A stretch of 64,000 nt of DNA, taken from NCBI RefSeq assembly GCF_022288725.1, contig NZ_JAKNTA010000016.1:26353-90352 (forward strand), given 5' to 3'. Every line of letters starts with the position of its first letter. Within the stretch, counting starts at the first letter, position 1. The DNA comes from Kitasatospora sp. A2-31. GTDB taxonomy: Bacteria; Actinomycetota; Actinomycetes; Streptomycetales; Streptomycetaceae. The notes under the pieces were generated by a model, which made no database searches, had not been told where the DNA came from, and saw nothing but the letters and a program-made list of their open reading frames with translations. The position numbers were made by a program, and so were the translations under genes. Below, piece by piece: positions 8,476 through 20,431 of this stretch.

Positions 8476-9765
8476 TTACTGGTCCGCGGAGCGGAACCGC
8501 GGGAACGCGCCGCGGCCGGCGTACTCGGCGGCGTCGTCGAGGATCTCCTCGATGCGCAGCAGCTGGTTGTACTTGGCGACGCGCTCGGAGCGGGCCGGGG
8601 CGCCGGTCTTGATCTGACCGCAGTTGGTGGCGACGGCCAGGTCGGCGATGGTGACGTCCTCGGTCTCGCCGGAGCGGTGCGACATCATGCAGCGGTAGCC
8701 GTTGCGCTGGGCCAGCTCGACGGCGTCCAGGGTCTCGGTGAGCGAACCGATCTGGTTCACCTTCACCAGCAGCGCGTTGGCGGTGCCGGTCTCGATGCCC
8801 TTGGCCAGGCGCTGCGGGTTGGTGACGAACAGGTCGTCGCCGACCAGCTGGACCTTGTCGCCCAGCTTGACGGTCATGGCCTTCCAGCCGTCCCAGTCCG
8901 ACTCGTCCAGCGGGTCCTCGATGGAGACCAGCGGGTACGCGGCGACCAGCTCGGCGTAGTACTCGATCAGCTCGGCGGCCGAGAGGGACTTGCCCTCGAA
9001 CTGGTAGGCGCCGTCCTTGAAGAACTCGGAGGCGGCGACGTCCAGGGCCAGCGCGATGTCGCGGCCGGGCACGTAGCCGGCCTTCTGGATGGCCTCGGTG
9101 ATGAGGTCCAGGGCCTCGCGGTTGCTGTCCAGGTTGGGGGCGAAGCCGCCCTCGTCGCCGAGGCCGGTGGAGAGGCCGCGCTCCTTCAGGACGCCCTTGA
9201 GGGTGTGGTAGACCTCGACGCCCCAGCGGACGGCCTCGGAGAAGGACTCCGCGCCGATCGGCGCGATCATGAACTCCTGGATGTCGACGTTGGAGTCCGC
9301 GTGCGAGCCGCCGTTGAGGATGTTCATCATCGGGACCGGCAGGACGTGCGCGTTCGGGCCGCCCAGGTAGCGGAACAGCGGCAGGTCGCTGGCCTCGGAG
9401 GCGGCGTGCGCCACGGCCAGGGAGACGCCCAGGATGGCGTTGGCGCCGAGCGAGGACTTGTCCGGGGTGGCGTCCAGGTCGAGCATGGCCTGGTCGATCA
9501 GACGCTGCTCGGTGGCGTCGTAGCCGACCAGCTCCGGGCCGATCTGCTCGATGACGGCCAGGACGGCCTTCTCCACGCCCTTGCCGAAGTAGCGGTTCTT
9601 GTCGCCGTCACGAAGCTCCAGGGCCTCGAAGGCGCCGGTGGAGGCGCCCGACGGGACAGCGGCACGGCCGGTGCTGCCGTCGTCGAGGCCGACCTCGACC
9701 TCGACCGTGGGGTTGCCACGCGAGTCGAGGATCTCACGGGCTACGACGACATCGATGGACGGCAC
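8476..9765 (-). CDS. eno: Enolase
   Basis: 429-residue glycolytic enzyme converting 2-phosphoglycerate to phosphoenolpyruvate. The first residues (IDVVVAREILDSRGNPTVEV) are the invariant enolase opening. The active-site loop PSGASTGAFEALELRD, the catalytic GDEGGFAPN segment, the metal-binding DDLFVTN and the signature SHRSGETED (about residues 360-369) are all present. Length equals the bacterial norm. The start is the first ATG, with GGAG upstream on the minus strand. It is the first gene of a leftward run; divIC follows after 131 bases. Product PEP is also the substrate of the ppc product encoded at 35.9 kb. Confidence 0.98.
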   Translation of the reverse strand: MPSIDVVVAREILDSRGNPTVEVEVGLDDGSTGRAAVPSGASTGAFEALELRDGDKNRYFGKGVEKAVLAVIEQIGPELVGYDATEQRLIDQAMLDLDATPDKSSLGANAILGVSLAVAHAASEASDLPLFRYLGGPNAHVLPVPMMNILNGGSHADSNVDIQEFMIAPIGAESFSEAVRWGVEVYHTLKGVLKERGLSTGLGDEGGFAPNLDSNREALDLITEAIQKAGYVPGRDIALALDVAASEFFKDGAYQFEGKSLSAAELIEYYAELVAAYPLVSIEDPLDESDWDGWKAMTVKLGDKVQLVGDDLFVTNPQRLAKGIETGTANALLVKVNQIGSLTETLDAVELAQRNGYRCMMSHRSGETEDVTIADLAVATNCGQIKTGAPARSERVAKYNQLLRIEEILDDAAEYAGRGAFPRFRSADQ

Positions 9766-9953
9766 GAGGCATCTCCTAGCGGAAGCAGGTCCGACTGACG
9801 GTGGGTGCGGTCGGCCGGACGATTGCGGAGTCGTTACGACCAGAGCCTAACCGCACGGGCTCTCGGGACCACGTCGACCATGGGTCCGTCTCAGCGTGTG
9901 GCCGCACTACCCACCGGTAGTTCACCTGGTTGCCCCGTGAAAGCGGTCCGGAT

Positions 9954-9992
9954 GCGGACGAAGGGGGACGGATCCGCCCCCCCTTCGTCCGC
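9954..9992 (-). terminator. Terminator of the Rpf gene
   Basis: Perfect 14-bp stem (GCGGACGAAGGGGG with its complement) and an 11-base loop, 36 bases past the Rpf stop. Confidence 0.75.
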
Positions 9993-10027
9993 GCGTCGGG
10001 CGGTGGCCCGGGTTCGGCGACCGGGGT

Positions 10028-10963
10028 TCAGCCGAGGTTGAGCACCTGGCCGGGGACGATCAGGTCCGGGTCGCCGCCGATCGTGCCGCGGTTGCCGTCG
10101 TACAGCGCCTGCCAGCCGCCGTTCACGCCCTGGGCGGCGGCGATGCCGGCCAGCGTGTCGCCGTCCTGGACGGTGTACCCGTGGTCCGTGCGCTGCTGCT
10201 GGGCGGCCGGATCCACGTGAATGGGGGTCGGACTGTCGCCCTGGCCGATGTACCCGCCGGACTGCCCGGCGGACTGGACGGCGGCCTGGGGGGCGTACTG
10301 ACCGGCGTACTGCTCGTACACGCTCCGGTGGCTGGTCCAGTACCAGCCTCCGTCGTTCTGGTACCAGTACACCTTCGCGTCGGCGTCCCAGCCGCCCTGG
10401 CCGGAGAAGCCCGGGGCCTTGGCGTCGTGCTGCGCGGGCTGCTGGGCGGCGGGCTTCGGGGCGTGCTGCTTCGCGGGCTTCTGAGCCGGCTGGGCGGGCT
10501 TCTGAGCCGGCTTCGGCTGCGCGGGAGCGGCGGGCTGCTGGGCGGCGGGCGCGTCCGCGGCGGTGTCGACCTCGGCCGCCGCGCCGCCCTTGCTCAGGCC
10601 CGCCCGCTTGGAGCAGACCGGCCAGGCACCCGGGCCCTGCGAGGCGAGGACCTTCTCGGCCACCGCGATCTGCTGCCCCTTGCTGGCCTGGTTGGCCTGC
10701 GGCGCGTACGCGGTGCCGCCGTACGCCTTCCAGGTGCTGGAGGTGAACTGCAGGCCGCCGTAGAAGCCGTTGCCGGTGTTGATGCTCCAGTTGCCGCCGC
10801 TCTCGCACTGGGCGACCGCGTCCCAGGTGGAGACGGGGGCCGCCGAGGCGCCGGTGGCGGTGAGGAGCGGCATCGCGAGTCCGACGCCGGCCACACCGGC
10901 GACGGCGATGGCCTTCTCGGCCTGGGTACGGCGGCGGTGGCGGCCAGTTCCAACGAACAGCAT
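10028..10963 (-). CDS. rpfA: Secreted resuscitation-promoting factor with LysM (RpfA type)
   Basis: 311-residue exported muralytic enzyme cleaving peptidoglycan glycan strands during spore germination and exit from dormancy. A basic N-terminus and hydrophobic stretch end in ASA-AP (about residue 36), a clear signal peptide. The Rpf domain follows (WDAVAQCESGGNWSINTGNG, YGGLQF) with the catalytic glutamate in CESGGNW. A long Ala/Pro/Lys/Gln-rich linker and a Tyr/Trp-rich module (YWYQNDGGWYWTSHRSVYE) come next. It ends in a LysM domain (YTVQDGDTLAGIA to VPGQVLNLG) that anchors the protein to the wall. The ATG at 10963 has GAGAGGGA upstream. Expression is very likely under the c-di-AMP riboswitch in its leader. 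The Tyr/Trp module looks non-standard. Confidence 0.92.
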   Translation of the reverse strand: MLFVGTGRHRRRTQAEKAIAVAGVAGVGLAMPLLTATGASAAPVSTWDAVAQCESGGNWSINTGNGFYGGLQFTSSTWKAYGGTAYAPQANQASKGQQIAVAEKVLASQGPGAWPVCSKRAGLSKGGAAAEVDTAADAPAAQQPAAPAQPKPAQKPAQPAQKPAKQHAPKPAAQQPAQHDAKAPGFSGQGGWDADAKVYWYQNDGGWYWTSHRSVYEQYAGQYAPQAAVQSAGQSGGYIGQGDSPTPIHVDPAAQQQRTDHGYTVQDGDTLAGIAAAQGVNGGWQALYDGNRGTIGGDPDLIVPGQVLNLG

Positions 10964-10982
10964 GAAGACGTCCCTCTCCGCA

Positions 10983-11160
10983 CGCCTGCGAGGTGAGCTG
11001 TCGGGTTCGGACCGGGAGGTGGCCCGGCCGCGTGTCGCGAGGCGTTCTGCCCGCGACTGCGGCTTCACCCCAAGCCGTGGAGGACGGCAACAAACCTGGG
11101 TCCCCCGCCCCTGCCCGGGGTTCTGGTCGGTTTCCCGTGACGCGGCGGGCAGGATTCGGC
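10983..11160 (-). ncRNA. ydaO/yuaA-type c-di-AMP riboswitch in the rpfA leader
   Basis: Read on the minus strand, the leader contains the conserved blocks of the ydaO aptamer in order. GCGGGGGACCCA lies near 11105 and TTGGGGTGAAGCC near 11063-11075. CCGAACCCGACAGC then CACCTCGCAGGCG end at about 10983, 20 bases before the rpfA start. The aptamer binds cyclic di-AMP and normally acts as an OFF switch; rpfA of streptomycetes is a known target class. I do not see an unambiguous separate terminator stem after the aptamer, so control could act on transcription elongation or on access to the ribosome-binding site. Confidence 0.9.
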
Positions 11161-11197
11161 GTTCCGCGCACGAGGTCCGCAGCTGCGAACTCCAGGG

Positions 11198-11227
11198 AGA
11201 GTAGACAGATCCTCACACCAATCACAA
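11198..11227 (-). promoter_or_regulatory. Candidate promoter of the riboswitch-rpfA transcript
   Basis: On the minus strand TTGTGA (11222-11227) and TACTCT (11198-11203) are separated by 18 bases, a reasonable vegetative promoter placed just upstream of the riboswitch. Confidence 0.45.
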
Positions 11228-11327
11228 GCTCATATCGCCGATATCACACAGAAATTACGGCAGACGGTCGATCGTCTACCAACGGAGGCGGTATGTCCGG
11301 ATTGATGATGGTTCAACCCCCCTGTTT

Positions 11328-11367
11328 CGGCGGCTCGACGACGCCATGTCAGCGTGTCGAGCCGCCG
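11328..11367 (-). terminator. Terminator of the P450 gene
   Basis: Twelve-bp perfect outer stem (CGGCGGCTCGAC, 11328-11339, with 11356-11367) and an inner ACGC/GCGT helix, 43 bases past the P450 stop. The remaining 10964-11410 gap holds the rpfA leader and promoter. Confidence 0.65.
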
Positions 11368-11410
11368 GCCCGGAGACGCGCCGGCCACTGCGAGCGGTTC
11401 CCGCCCGCGA

Positions 11411-12676
11411 TCAGACGGGGAGCTTCTCCACGTTCTCCGGAGTGAATTCGACCGGAAGTTCACGAAGTCCACGCATGATCAGACCACCCCGCCAGCGCAG
11501 ATTCTCCGGGCTTTCGGCGAGCCGCAGATCGGGCAGCCGGGTGAGCAGCGTGGCCAGCGCGGCGCGGCCCTCCAGGCGGGCCAGCGGAGCGCCGATGCAG
11601 TAGTGGATGCCGTGCCCGAAGCCGAGGTGCGGGTTGTCCGTCCGAGCGAGGTCGAGGGTGTTCTCGTCGGCGAACCGCGCCGGGTCGCGGTCCGCCGCCG
11701 CGAGCACCACCAGCACCGGATCGCCCACCGGGATCTCCACCCCGCCGATCGTCAGCGGGCTGGTCGCGAACCGCCAGGTGGCCAGCTCCACCGGCCCGTC
11801 GTAGCGGAGCAGCTCCTCGATCCCGGTCTCCAGCAGGCCGGTCTCGCCGCGGGCGATCGAATCCTGCAGCAGCGCCCGCTGCCCGGGGTTGCGCAGCAGC
11901 GCGTAGGTGCCGTTGCCGATCAGGTTGACGGTCGTCTCGAACCCGGCGAACAGCAGGATGAAGGCCATCGCCGCGGCTTCGTTCTCGGTCAGGTGCTCGC
12001 CGTGGTCGCTGGCCCGGATCAGCCCCGAGATCAGGTCGTCGCCGAGGTCGGCCCGCTTGCGGTGGATGAGCTCCGCCAGGTACGACCGCATCCGCTTCAC
12101 CGCCCGCCCCACGCCGCCGCGCTGGCCGCCGCCGTGGCGGATCATCATGCCCGCCCAGTCACGGAAGTCGTCCTGGTCCTCGGCGGGCACACCGAGCAGG
12201 TCGCAGATCGCGTAGATGGGGAGCGGGAACGCGAACTCGTGGATCAGGTCGGCGCTGCCGCGGGCGGCGAAGCCGTCGATCAGCCGGTCGGTGAGCTGCT
12301 GCACCCGGGGCTCGAACGCGGCCACCCGGCGCGGGGTGAACGCCTTGGAGACCAGGCGGCGCAGCCGGGTGTGGTCCGGCGGGTCGATGTTCAGCAGGTG
12401 CGTCATCAGATTGGCCTGCCGCTCGCCCGGGATGCCGACCCGGCCGGTGCGGTGCGCGTGCGTGCTGTGGTGGACCGGGTTCTTGGAGAGCCGGCTGTCG
12501 GCGAGCGCCTGCCGGGCGTCCGCGTACCTGGTCACCAGCCAGGCCTCCACCCCGCTCGGCAGGGTCGTGCGGTGCACCGGCTCGTGCTCCCGCAGCCACG
12601 CGTACGCCGGATACGGATCGGCGGCGAACTCCCAGGTGAAGAGCGACGGGCGGGCGGGATCGGGCTGAACTGGCAT
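11411..12676 (-). CDS. Cytochrome P450, soluble actinobacterial type
   Basis: 421-residue haem monooxygenase of the bacterial class (CYP107/105-like). The I-helix oxygen-binding motif AGFETT is at 244-249 and the ExxR-bearing EELLRYDGP follows. The haem loop FGHGIHYCIGAPLAR places the axial cysteine at residue 360. NIDPPDHTRLRRLVSKAF (C-helix region) is typical. The ATG at 12676 gives the usual N-terminus. No ferredoxin or ferredoxin reductase gene is adjacent, so redox partners must be encoded elsewhere. It is a single-gene unit with its own terminator; the substrate is unknown, and no biosynthetic cluster surrounds it. Confidence 0.95.
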   Translation of the reverse strand: MPVQPDPARPSLFTWEFAADPYPAYAWLREHEPVHRTTLPSGVEAWLVTRYADARQALADSRLSKNPVHHSTHAHRTGRVGIPGERQANLMTHLLNIDPPDHTRLRRLVSKAFTPRRVAAFEPRVQQLTDRLIDGFAARGSADLIHEFAFPLPIYAICDLLGVPAEDQDDFRDWAGMMIRHGGGQRGGVGRAVKRMRSYLAELIHRKRADLGDDLISGLIRASDHGEHLTENEAAAMAFILLFAGFETTVNLIGNGTYALLRNPGQRALLQDSIARGETGLLETGIEELLRYDGPVELATWRFATSPLTIGGVEIPVGDPVLVVLAAADRDPARFADENTLDLARTDNPHLGFGHGIHYCIGAPLARLEGRAALATLLTRLPDLRLAESPENLRWRGGLIMRGLRELPVEFTPENVEKLPV

Positions 12677-12835
12677 GGGTCGACCGTATCCGGTGGAGAT
12701 CGCCCGTACGGCAGGCGTGAGCCTGGTCACCTGAGGGGTAATTCCTCTTGCGGAGGATCGGGACGAGCCTACGATCCTCCGCAAAGCACGTGTGTGGGCG
12801 CCGGTGCGGAGCCGCCCACCAGGGAGGAGCGCACC

Positions 12836-13261
12836 ATGCGGGTCACCGGGGCAGTCGTCGTGATCGCGGTACTCGACGGCGGGTCGGGGGCCGACCTCGC
12901 GCGCCGTTTCACCGCGGCCGGCGCCGCCGGCGTCCTCATCGCGGACGAGCAGGTCGGCATCGCCGAGGACCTCGCCGCCGAGCTCGACCGGCCGGGCTGT
13001 CCGGTCGTCGGCGTCTGCGGTGACGTCCGGCGCCCCAGCGACGTCGCCGCCCTCGTCGACACCGCGGAGAAGCACCTCGGGCCGATCGACCTGTTCTGCG
13101 TCGCCGGCCCGGACGGCGAGCGGATCGTCTCGCTGGCCGACCTGCCCGACCACCTCGACCTGGAGCGGCTCGCGGAGCTGCTGCAGCTGGTCGGCGAGGC
13201 CATCGGTGAGGTGGTCGTGCCGCAGCCGCGCCGTCCGGTCGAGGAGGCGGCGCGCGTCTGA
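12836..13261 (+). CDS. Short SDR-like protein lacking a catalytic half
   Basis: 141-residue protein with the first half of a Rossmann-fold short-chain dehydrogenase. A beta strand VVVIAVLDGGSGADLARRF replaces the usual TGxxxGxG cofactor motif with DGGSGAD. GVLIADEQ, VGVCGDVRRPSDVAALVDTA and GPIDLFCVAGPDG occupy the positions of DVTD and the NAG strand. It ends before the YxxxK catalytic region. The ATG at 12836 has a strong AGGGAGGAG upstream and the frame is intact, so it is probably expressed. Either a decayed dehydrogenase or a small binding protein; function unknown. It converges on mazG. Confidence 0.7.
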   Translation: MRVTGAVVVIAVLDGGSGADLARRFTAAGAAGVLIADEQVGIAEDLAAELDRPGCPVVGVCGDVRRPSDVAALVDTAEKHLGPIDLFCVAGPDGERIVSLADLPDHLDLERLAELLQLVGEAIGEVVVPQPRRPVEEAARV

Positions 13262-13328
13262 GCACGCCGCCGGGCACCTGGCCGGCCTTCGGTTCGCGGC
13301 GCGTCCGGCGGGCGGCGCCCGCTCCGGC

Positions 13329-14348
13329 CTACTCGGGCGCGAGCCCCTCGGCCGCGCGGACGGCCTCCCGGTAGCCGCGTGCGGCCGCCCGCAGCGCCGC
13401 GTCCACGTCCACGCCCGCGTCGTGCGCCCGCTGCGCCACGGCCAGCAGCAGCGTGCCCGCCGACTCCGCGGTCAGCTCCGCCGGCAGCTCGTACGGCGCG
13501 TCCGGCACGCCCGTGAACCCGGCCCGGCGGACCCGGGAGACCAGCTTCGCCGCGTACGCCAGTGCCGGCAGCCCGGCCGGCACGCCGTCCAGCACCGACT
13601 CGCGCCCGGACTTCTCGGCGGCCTTCAGGGCCTCCCAGTTCGCTTCGACCTCGGCGGCGCCCTCGGCCTGGGCGTCACCGAACACGTGCGGGTGGCGGTA
13701 CATCAGCTTCTCGACGATGTCGCCCGCGACGTCGTCGATGGAGAAGGCGTCGGTGGGGTGCTCCTCCGCGATCCGGGAGTGGAAGAAGACCTGGAGCAGG
13801 ACGTCGCCGAGCTCCTCGCGGAGCGTCTCGCGGTCCTCCTCCTCGATCGCCTCGACCAGCTCGTAGGCCTCCTCGACCAGGTACTTCACCAGGCTGGCGT
13901 GGGTCTGCTCGGCGTCCCAGGGGCAGCCCCCGGGCGAGCGCAGGCGGTCCATGACCGAGACCAGGTCCAGCAGCCGCGCGCCGGGCAGGTCGTAGGAGCC
14001 GGGCAGCACTTCGATCTCCGGTACCTCGCCCGCGTGCTCGACCGCGAGGCGGGCGAGCGCGTCGGTCAGGCCCGGGTCGCCGTCCGGGCTGCCCAGCCAG
14101 ACCGTCGCCCCCGCACCGGCCGGCTGCCCGGTCAGCGTCCGGGCCAGCGCCGGCGCGGAGGCGGGCGCCACGATCTCCACCTCGACCCCGGCCCGGCGCA
14201 CCGCGGCCACCTGCGGGTGCCCCTCGTCGGCGGCCAGCACCCGGCCGGCCGAGCGCAGGGCCTCCCACGCCGGCCAGGACAGGAGTCCGGGGGCCACCCG
14301 GTGGGTGGTGGTGAGCAGGATCAGCTTCGCGCCGGGAAGATTCGTCAC
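13329..14348 (-). CDS. mazG: Nucleoside triphosphate pyrophosphohydrolase MazG
   Basis: 339-residue enzyme hydrolysing NTPs and dNTPs to monophosphates, a house-cleaning activity. The MazG core begins near residue 130 with LRSPGGCPWDAEQTHASL and carries the metal-binding EExxE (VEEAYELVEAIEEED) and ExxD (LREELGDVLLQVFFHS) motifs. YRHPHVFGDA and NWEALKAAEK follow in order. The first 120 residues form the Rossmann-like N-terminal extension common in actinobacterial MazG. The GTG at 14348 is the only in-frame start that fits homology. Convergent with the SDR-like gene; the IS element begins 225 bases upstream of its start. Confidence 0.93.
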   Translation of the reverse strand: MTNLPGAKLILLTTTHRVAPGLLSWPAWEALRSAGRVLAADEGHPQVAAVRRAGVEVEIVAPASAPALARTLTGQPAGAGATVWLGSPDGDPGLTDALARLAVEHAGEVPEIEVLPGSYDLPGARLLDLVSVMDRLRSPGGCPWDAEQTHASLVKYLVEEAYELVEAIEEEDRETLREELGDVLLQVFFHSRIAEEHPTDAFSIDDVAGDIVEKLMYRHPHVFGDAQAEGAAEVEANWEALKAAEKSGRESVLDGVPAGLPALAYAAKLVSRVRRAGFTGVPDAPYELPAELTAESAGTLLLAVAQRAHDAGVDVDAALRAAARGYREAVRAAEGLAPE

Positions 14349-14573
14349 ACCCCGAACCTACCCGGGCCGCGCCGGCACCCGCCTCCGCATGCCGGCCCGG
14401 TCGGCGCACCTGCGCGGGCACGGTCGGCGCACCGCCGGGCACGAGAATCCGAAGGGGCCGACTTCCGGTGCGTACCTCCGGTGCGGGCTCCGGGGGCACG
14501 ATCGGTCAAGGGGGCGAGCCGGGGCGGGAGGTCGGGGACGGGGGTGGCCCGGGCGGGGTCCCAGGAGCCCTAG

Positions 14574-15671
14574 GAGCTGTTCAAGGTTCGGATCATGTGG
14601 TTGAGGTCAGGGACTTCAACCACATGATCGATCCGCGGAGGTGTAGGCCTGCCGTGTAGCTCTCCGGGCTCTTGTCGTATCGAGTGGCCAGGCCGCGCCA
14701 TGTCTTGATCTTCTGGAAGCACCGTTCGACGTGGTTGCGCCGCTTATAGCGGTCGGGATCGAAGGTGACCGGCCGGCCGCCCGCGGAGCCCTTCCGTTTC
14801 CGGTTGGCCGCCTGGTCCGCCTTCTCCGGGATCACCGCGGTGATCCCGCGTCTGCGCAGGTAGGCGCGGTTGGCCTTCGAGGAGTATGCCTTGTCGGCGG
14901 TCACCGCATCGGGGCGGGTGCGGGGCCGGCCGACCGGGCCGCGCACCCGGATCTTGTCGAGCACGGTCTGGAACTGCCGGCAGTCGGCCGCCTGGCCCGG
15001 GGTCAGCACGAACGCCAGTGGCAGGCCCGCAGAGTCGACAGCGGCATGGATCTTGCTGCTCAGCCCGCCCCGGGACCGGCCGAGTTCGGCTTTCGCGGCC
15101 CGGGCCCTGCGCCGACGGCGCGCCTGGGAACGAACCTGGTCAGGGTCGGACGTGTCGTCCGGTCCCGCTGCCTCGTCACCCTCAGCACGGCCTTCTGCCG
15201 CGGCAGTGGAACCCCCTTTTCCTCGGTCAGGGCCTGCTCGAGCGCGTCCAGGGTCTCCCCGGCGACCGCCAGCCCGGACGACTCGTGGTGGGCCCGCACG
15301 ATCGTGGAGTCCACGCTGACCAGCGTGAGCCCGACCACCCCGCGCGAGGCGGCCTCCGCGATCAACTCGTCCATCAGGAGTTGGAAGAACCCGCTGGCCA
15401 CCCAGCTCCGGAAGCGGGCGTACACGGTGCTCCAGGCTCCGTAGCGCTCGGGGACGTCCCGCCAGCCGCTGCCGGTACGGAACCGCCACAACACCCCGTT
15501 GAACTGCTCCCGGACCCGCCGGGGCAGCGGCCCGGTGGCCGCCACCGGCACATGCGGTTCGATCAAGGCCCACTCGGCATCCGTCACGTCAAAACGCGCC
15601 ACGACCCCGAGTTCTACCAGAGACACCAGCCCGGAACCGGGTTACTGCGAGATCCGAACCTTCAACAGCTC
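14574..15671 (-). mobile_element. IS5-family insertion sequence, 1098 bp, apparently complete
   Basis: The two ends carry near-perfect terminal inverted repeats: GAGCTGTTCAAGGTTCGGAT at 14574, and its complement with one mismatch ending at 15671. CTAG flanks both sides (14570-14573 and 15672-15675), the 4-bp YTAR-type target duplication made by IS5 elements. Inside is one transposase split in two overlapping frames (minus strand). The element lies between mazG and the Pro-rich membrane protein gene and seems not to break either. Confidence 0.9.
14593..15626 (-). CDS. IS5-family transposase, orfA/orfB joined by -1 frameshift
   Basis: DDE transposase of about 344 residues when fused. OrfA (from ATG at 15626) carries the IS5 N-terminal domain (FDVTDAEWALIEPHVP, then WRFRTGSGWRDVPERYG) and the first catalytic aspartate in VDSTIVRAHHES. 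OrfB carries the second aspartate in TADKAYSSKAN and the Y(2)R(3)E(6)K signature in YKRRNHVERCFQKIK. The frames meet at A AAG GGG (minus strand, 15213-15219), a canonical X XXY YYZ slippery heptamer, and orfB lies in the -1 frame. OrfA alone would run on to 15060 in a meaningless Arg/Pro-rich tail. Intact catalytic residues suggest an active enzyme. Confidence 0.88.
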
Positions 15672-15675
15672 CTAG

Positions 15676-15758
15676 CAGGGGTTGGTCCGCAGCCGGCGCG
15701 CGGTGGCCGCGTCGACCAGGGCGAGGCCGACGCGGGCCCGTCGTCGCAGCAGTTCGCC
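15676..15758 (-). other. Coding-like remnant between the IS and the membrane protein gene
   Basis: On the minus strand the frame of the neighbouring gene continues after its TAG (15759-15761). It runs 28 codons, including ELLRRRARVGLALVD and ATARRLRTNPC, to a second TAG that lies within the CTAG target site. Composition is protein-like, but there is no start codon after the first stop. It may be a separated C-terminus or chance. Confidence 0.25.
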
Positions 15759-16487
15759 CTAGTCGCCGGTCCCGGACGAGGAGGCGGGGGCCGGCGCGGG
15801 GGCGCCGCCCCGGGCGGTCGGGGGCGTGGCGTACGGCGCGACGGGGCCGTCGAACCGGGTGGCCGGCGGCGGCTGGTGCGGCGTCCCGGTGGGGTACGGA
15901 GGGCCGGCCGGGTACGGGGAGCCCGTGGGGGCCGGGGTGCCACCCGGATGCGACGCACCGGCGCGGTACGGGGTGATCGCGGTCGCCGCGTACGGCGAGA
16001 CGGGCGGCGGGGCGGGCGCGGAGTAGGGGGCGGCCGCGGTCCGGCCGGCGTCCCAGACCGCGCGCAGGTCCATCCCCACGAAGTGCAGCGGTGCGCCGAA
16101 CCAGAGCAGCACCAGCGCCACGGTGCCCACCTTGTCGAGCACCGTGCCGTCACTGTGCCCGCCGGCGATGCCGGCGCTGACCAGGAAGGCGAGGAACAGG
16201 CCGGTGAAGAACACCGCGCCGACGAAGTCGTACGCCCGCCGGCGGCGGATCGCCAGCAACAGCGAGGGGACCATCCCGAGCAGGCCGAAGCTGACCAGCG
16301 GGGCCAGGATGCACAGCGTCCGGCCGAGCGCCCCGTACGGGCCGGGGGCCGCCACGGGACCGGCGCCGGGGAGCGGCAGGGGCACGGACCCGGTCGGCGG
16401 GGCCGGGTAGGACGGTCCGCCCGGTGTGCCGCCGGCGGGCACGCCGCCGGGCGGGGGTCCGAACTGCCCGGGGTACTGCCCTGACAT
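15759..16487 (-). CDS. Pro/Gly/Tyr-rich three-helix membrane protein
   Basis: 242-residue protein of a type common upstream of mfd-like regions in streptomycetes, function unknown. A Gly/Pro-rich N-terminus (first 50 residues) leads to three membrane helices: about 56-80 (LCILAPLVSFGLLGMVPSLL), 88-108 (FVGAVFFTGLFLAFLVSAGI) and 118-138. After them comes a cytoplasmic tail of about 95 residues, dominated by Pro, Ala, Tyr and Gly. The ATG at 16487 has AGGAG seven bases upstream. I recognise no enzymatic motif. The tail resembles unstructured regions that mediate septal or protein-protein contacts. Confidence 0.75.
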   Translation of the reverse strand: MSGQYPGQFGPPPGGVPAGGTPGGPSYPAPPTGSVPLPLPGAGPVAAPGPYGALGRTLCILAPLVSFGLLGMVPSLLLAIRRRRAYDFVGAVFFTGLFLAFLVSAGIAGGHSDGTVLDKVGTVALVLLWFGAPLHFVGMDLRAVWDAGRTAAAPYSAPAPPPVSPYAATAITPYRAGASHPGGTPAPTGSPYPAGPPYPTGTPHQPPPATRFDGPVAPYATPPTARGGAPAPAPASSSGTGD

Positions 16488-16771
16488 CTGCGCTCCTGAG
16501 CGGTGAGGACGGCGGTCGGCCGTGCCACGGCCGATCCCCGCACACCGTACCGCCCACGCCCGGCCGGCCGGAGGCCTTCCCGGACAGCGGAGCGGACAGC
16601 GGACCGGGCGGGGCGCCGCGCGGGGAGGACGCGCGGGCAGCCGCGCGGGGCGGCGCCGAAACGGAGCGGCGGTCCCGGGCACCGTCGCCCGAGACCGCCG
16701 CACCTCCCGCCTCCCCGAGGCGGACCGGTCCCTTCGCGCCCGTGCCGGGCCGGACCGCTCCGCTCCCGGCG

Positions 16772-20431
<3,660 letters not shown>

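Larger units (their letters stand above)
14570..15675. repeat. CTAG target-site duplication bounding the IS
   Basis: CTAG at 14570-14573 and at 15672-15675 are the outermost bases of this interval. Because CTAG is itself palindromic it could also be counted as the tip of each inverted repeat; the IS5 preference for YTAR targets favours a duplication. Confidence 0.7.

Noticed and set aside
14570..15675. IS insertion disrupting mazG or the membrane protein gene
   Set aside because: Both neighbours have intact ends outside the element; only a doubtful fragment touches it.
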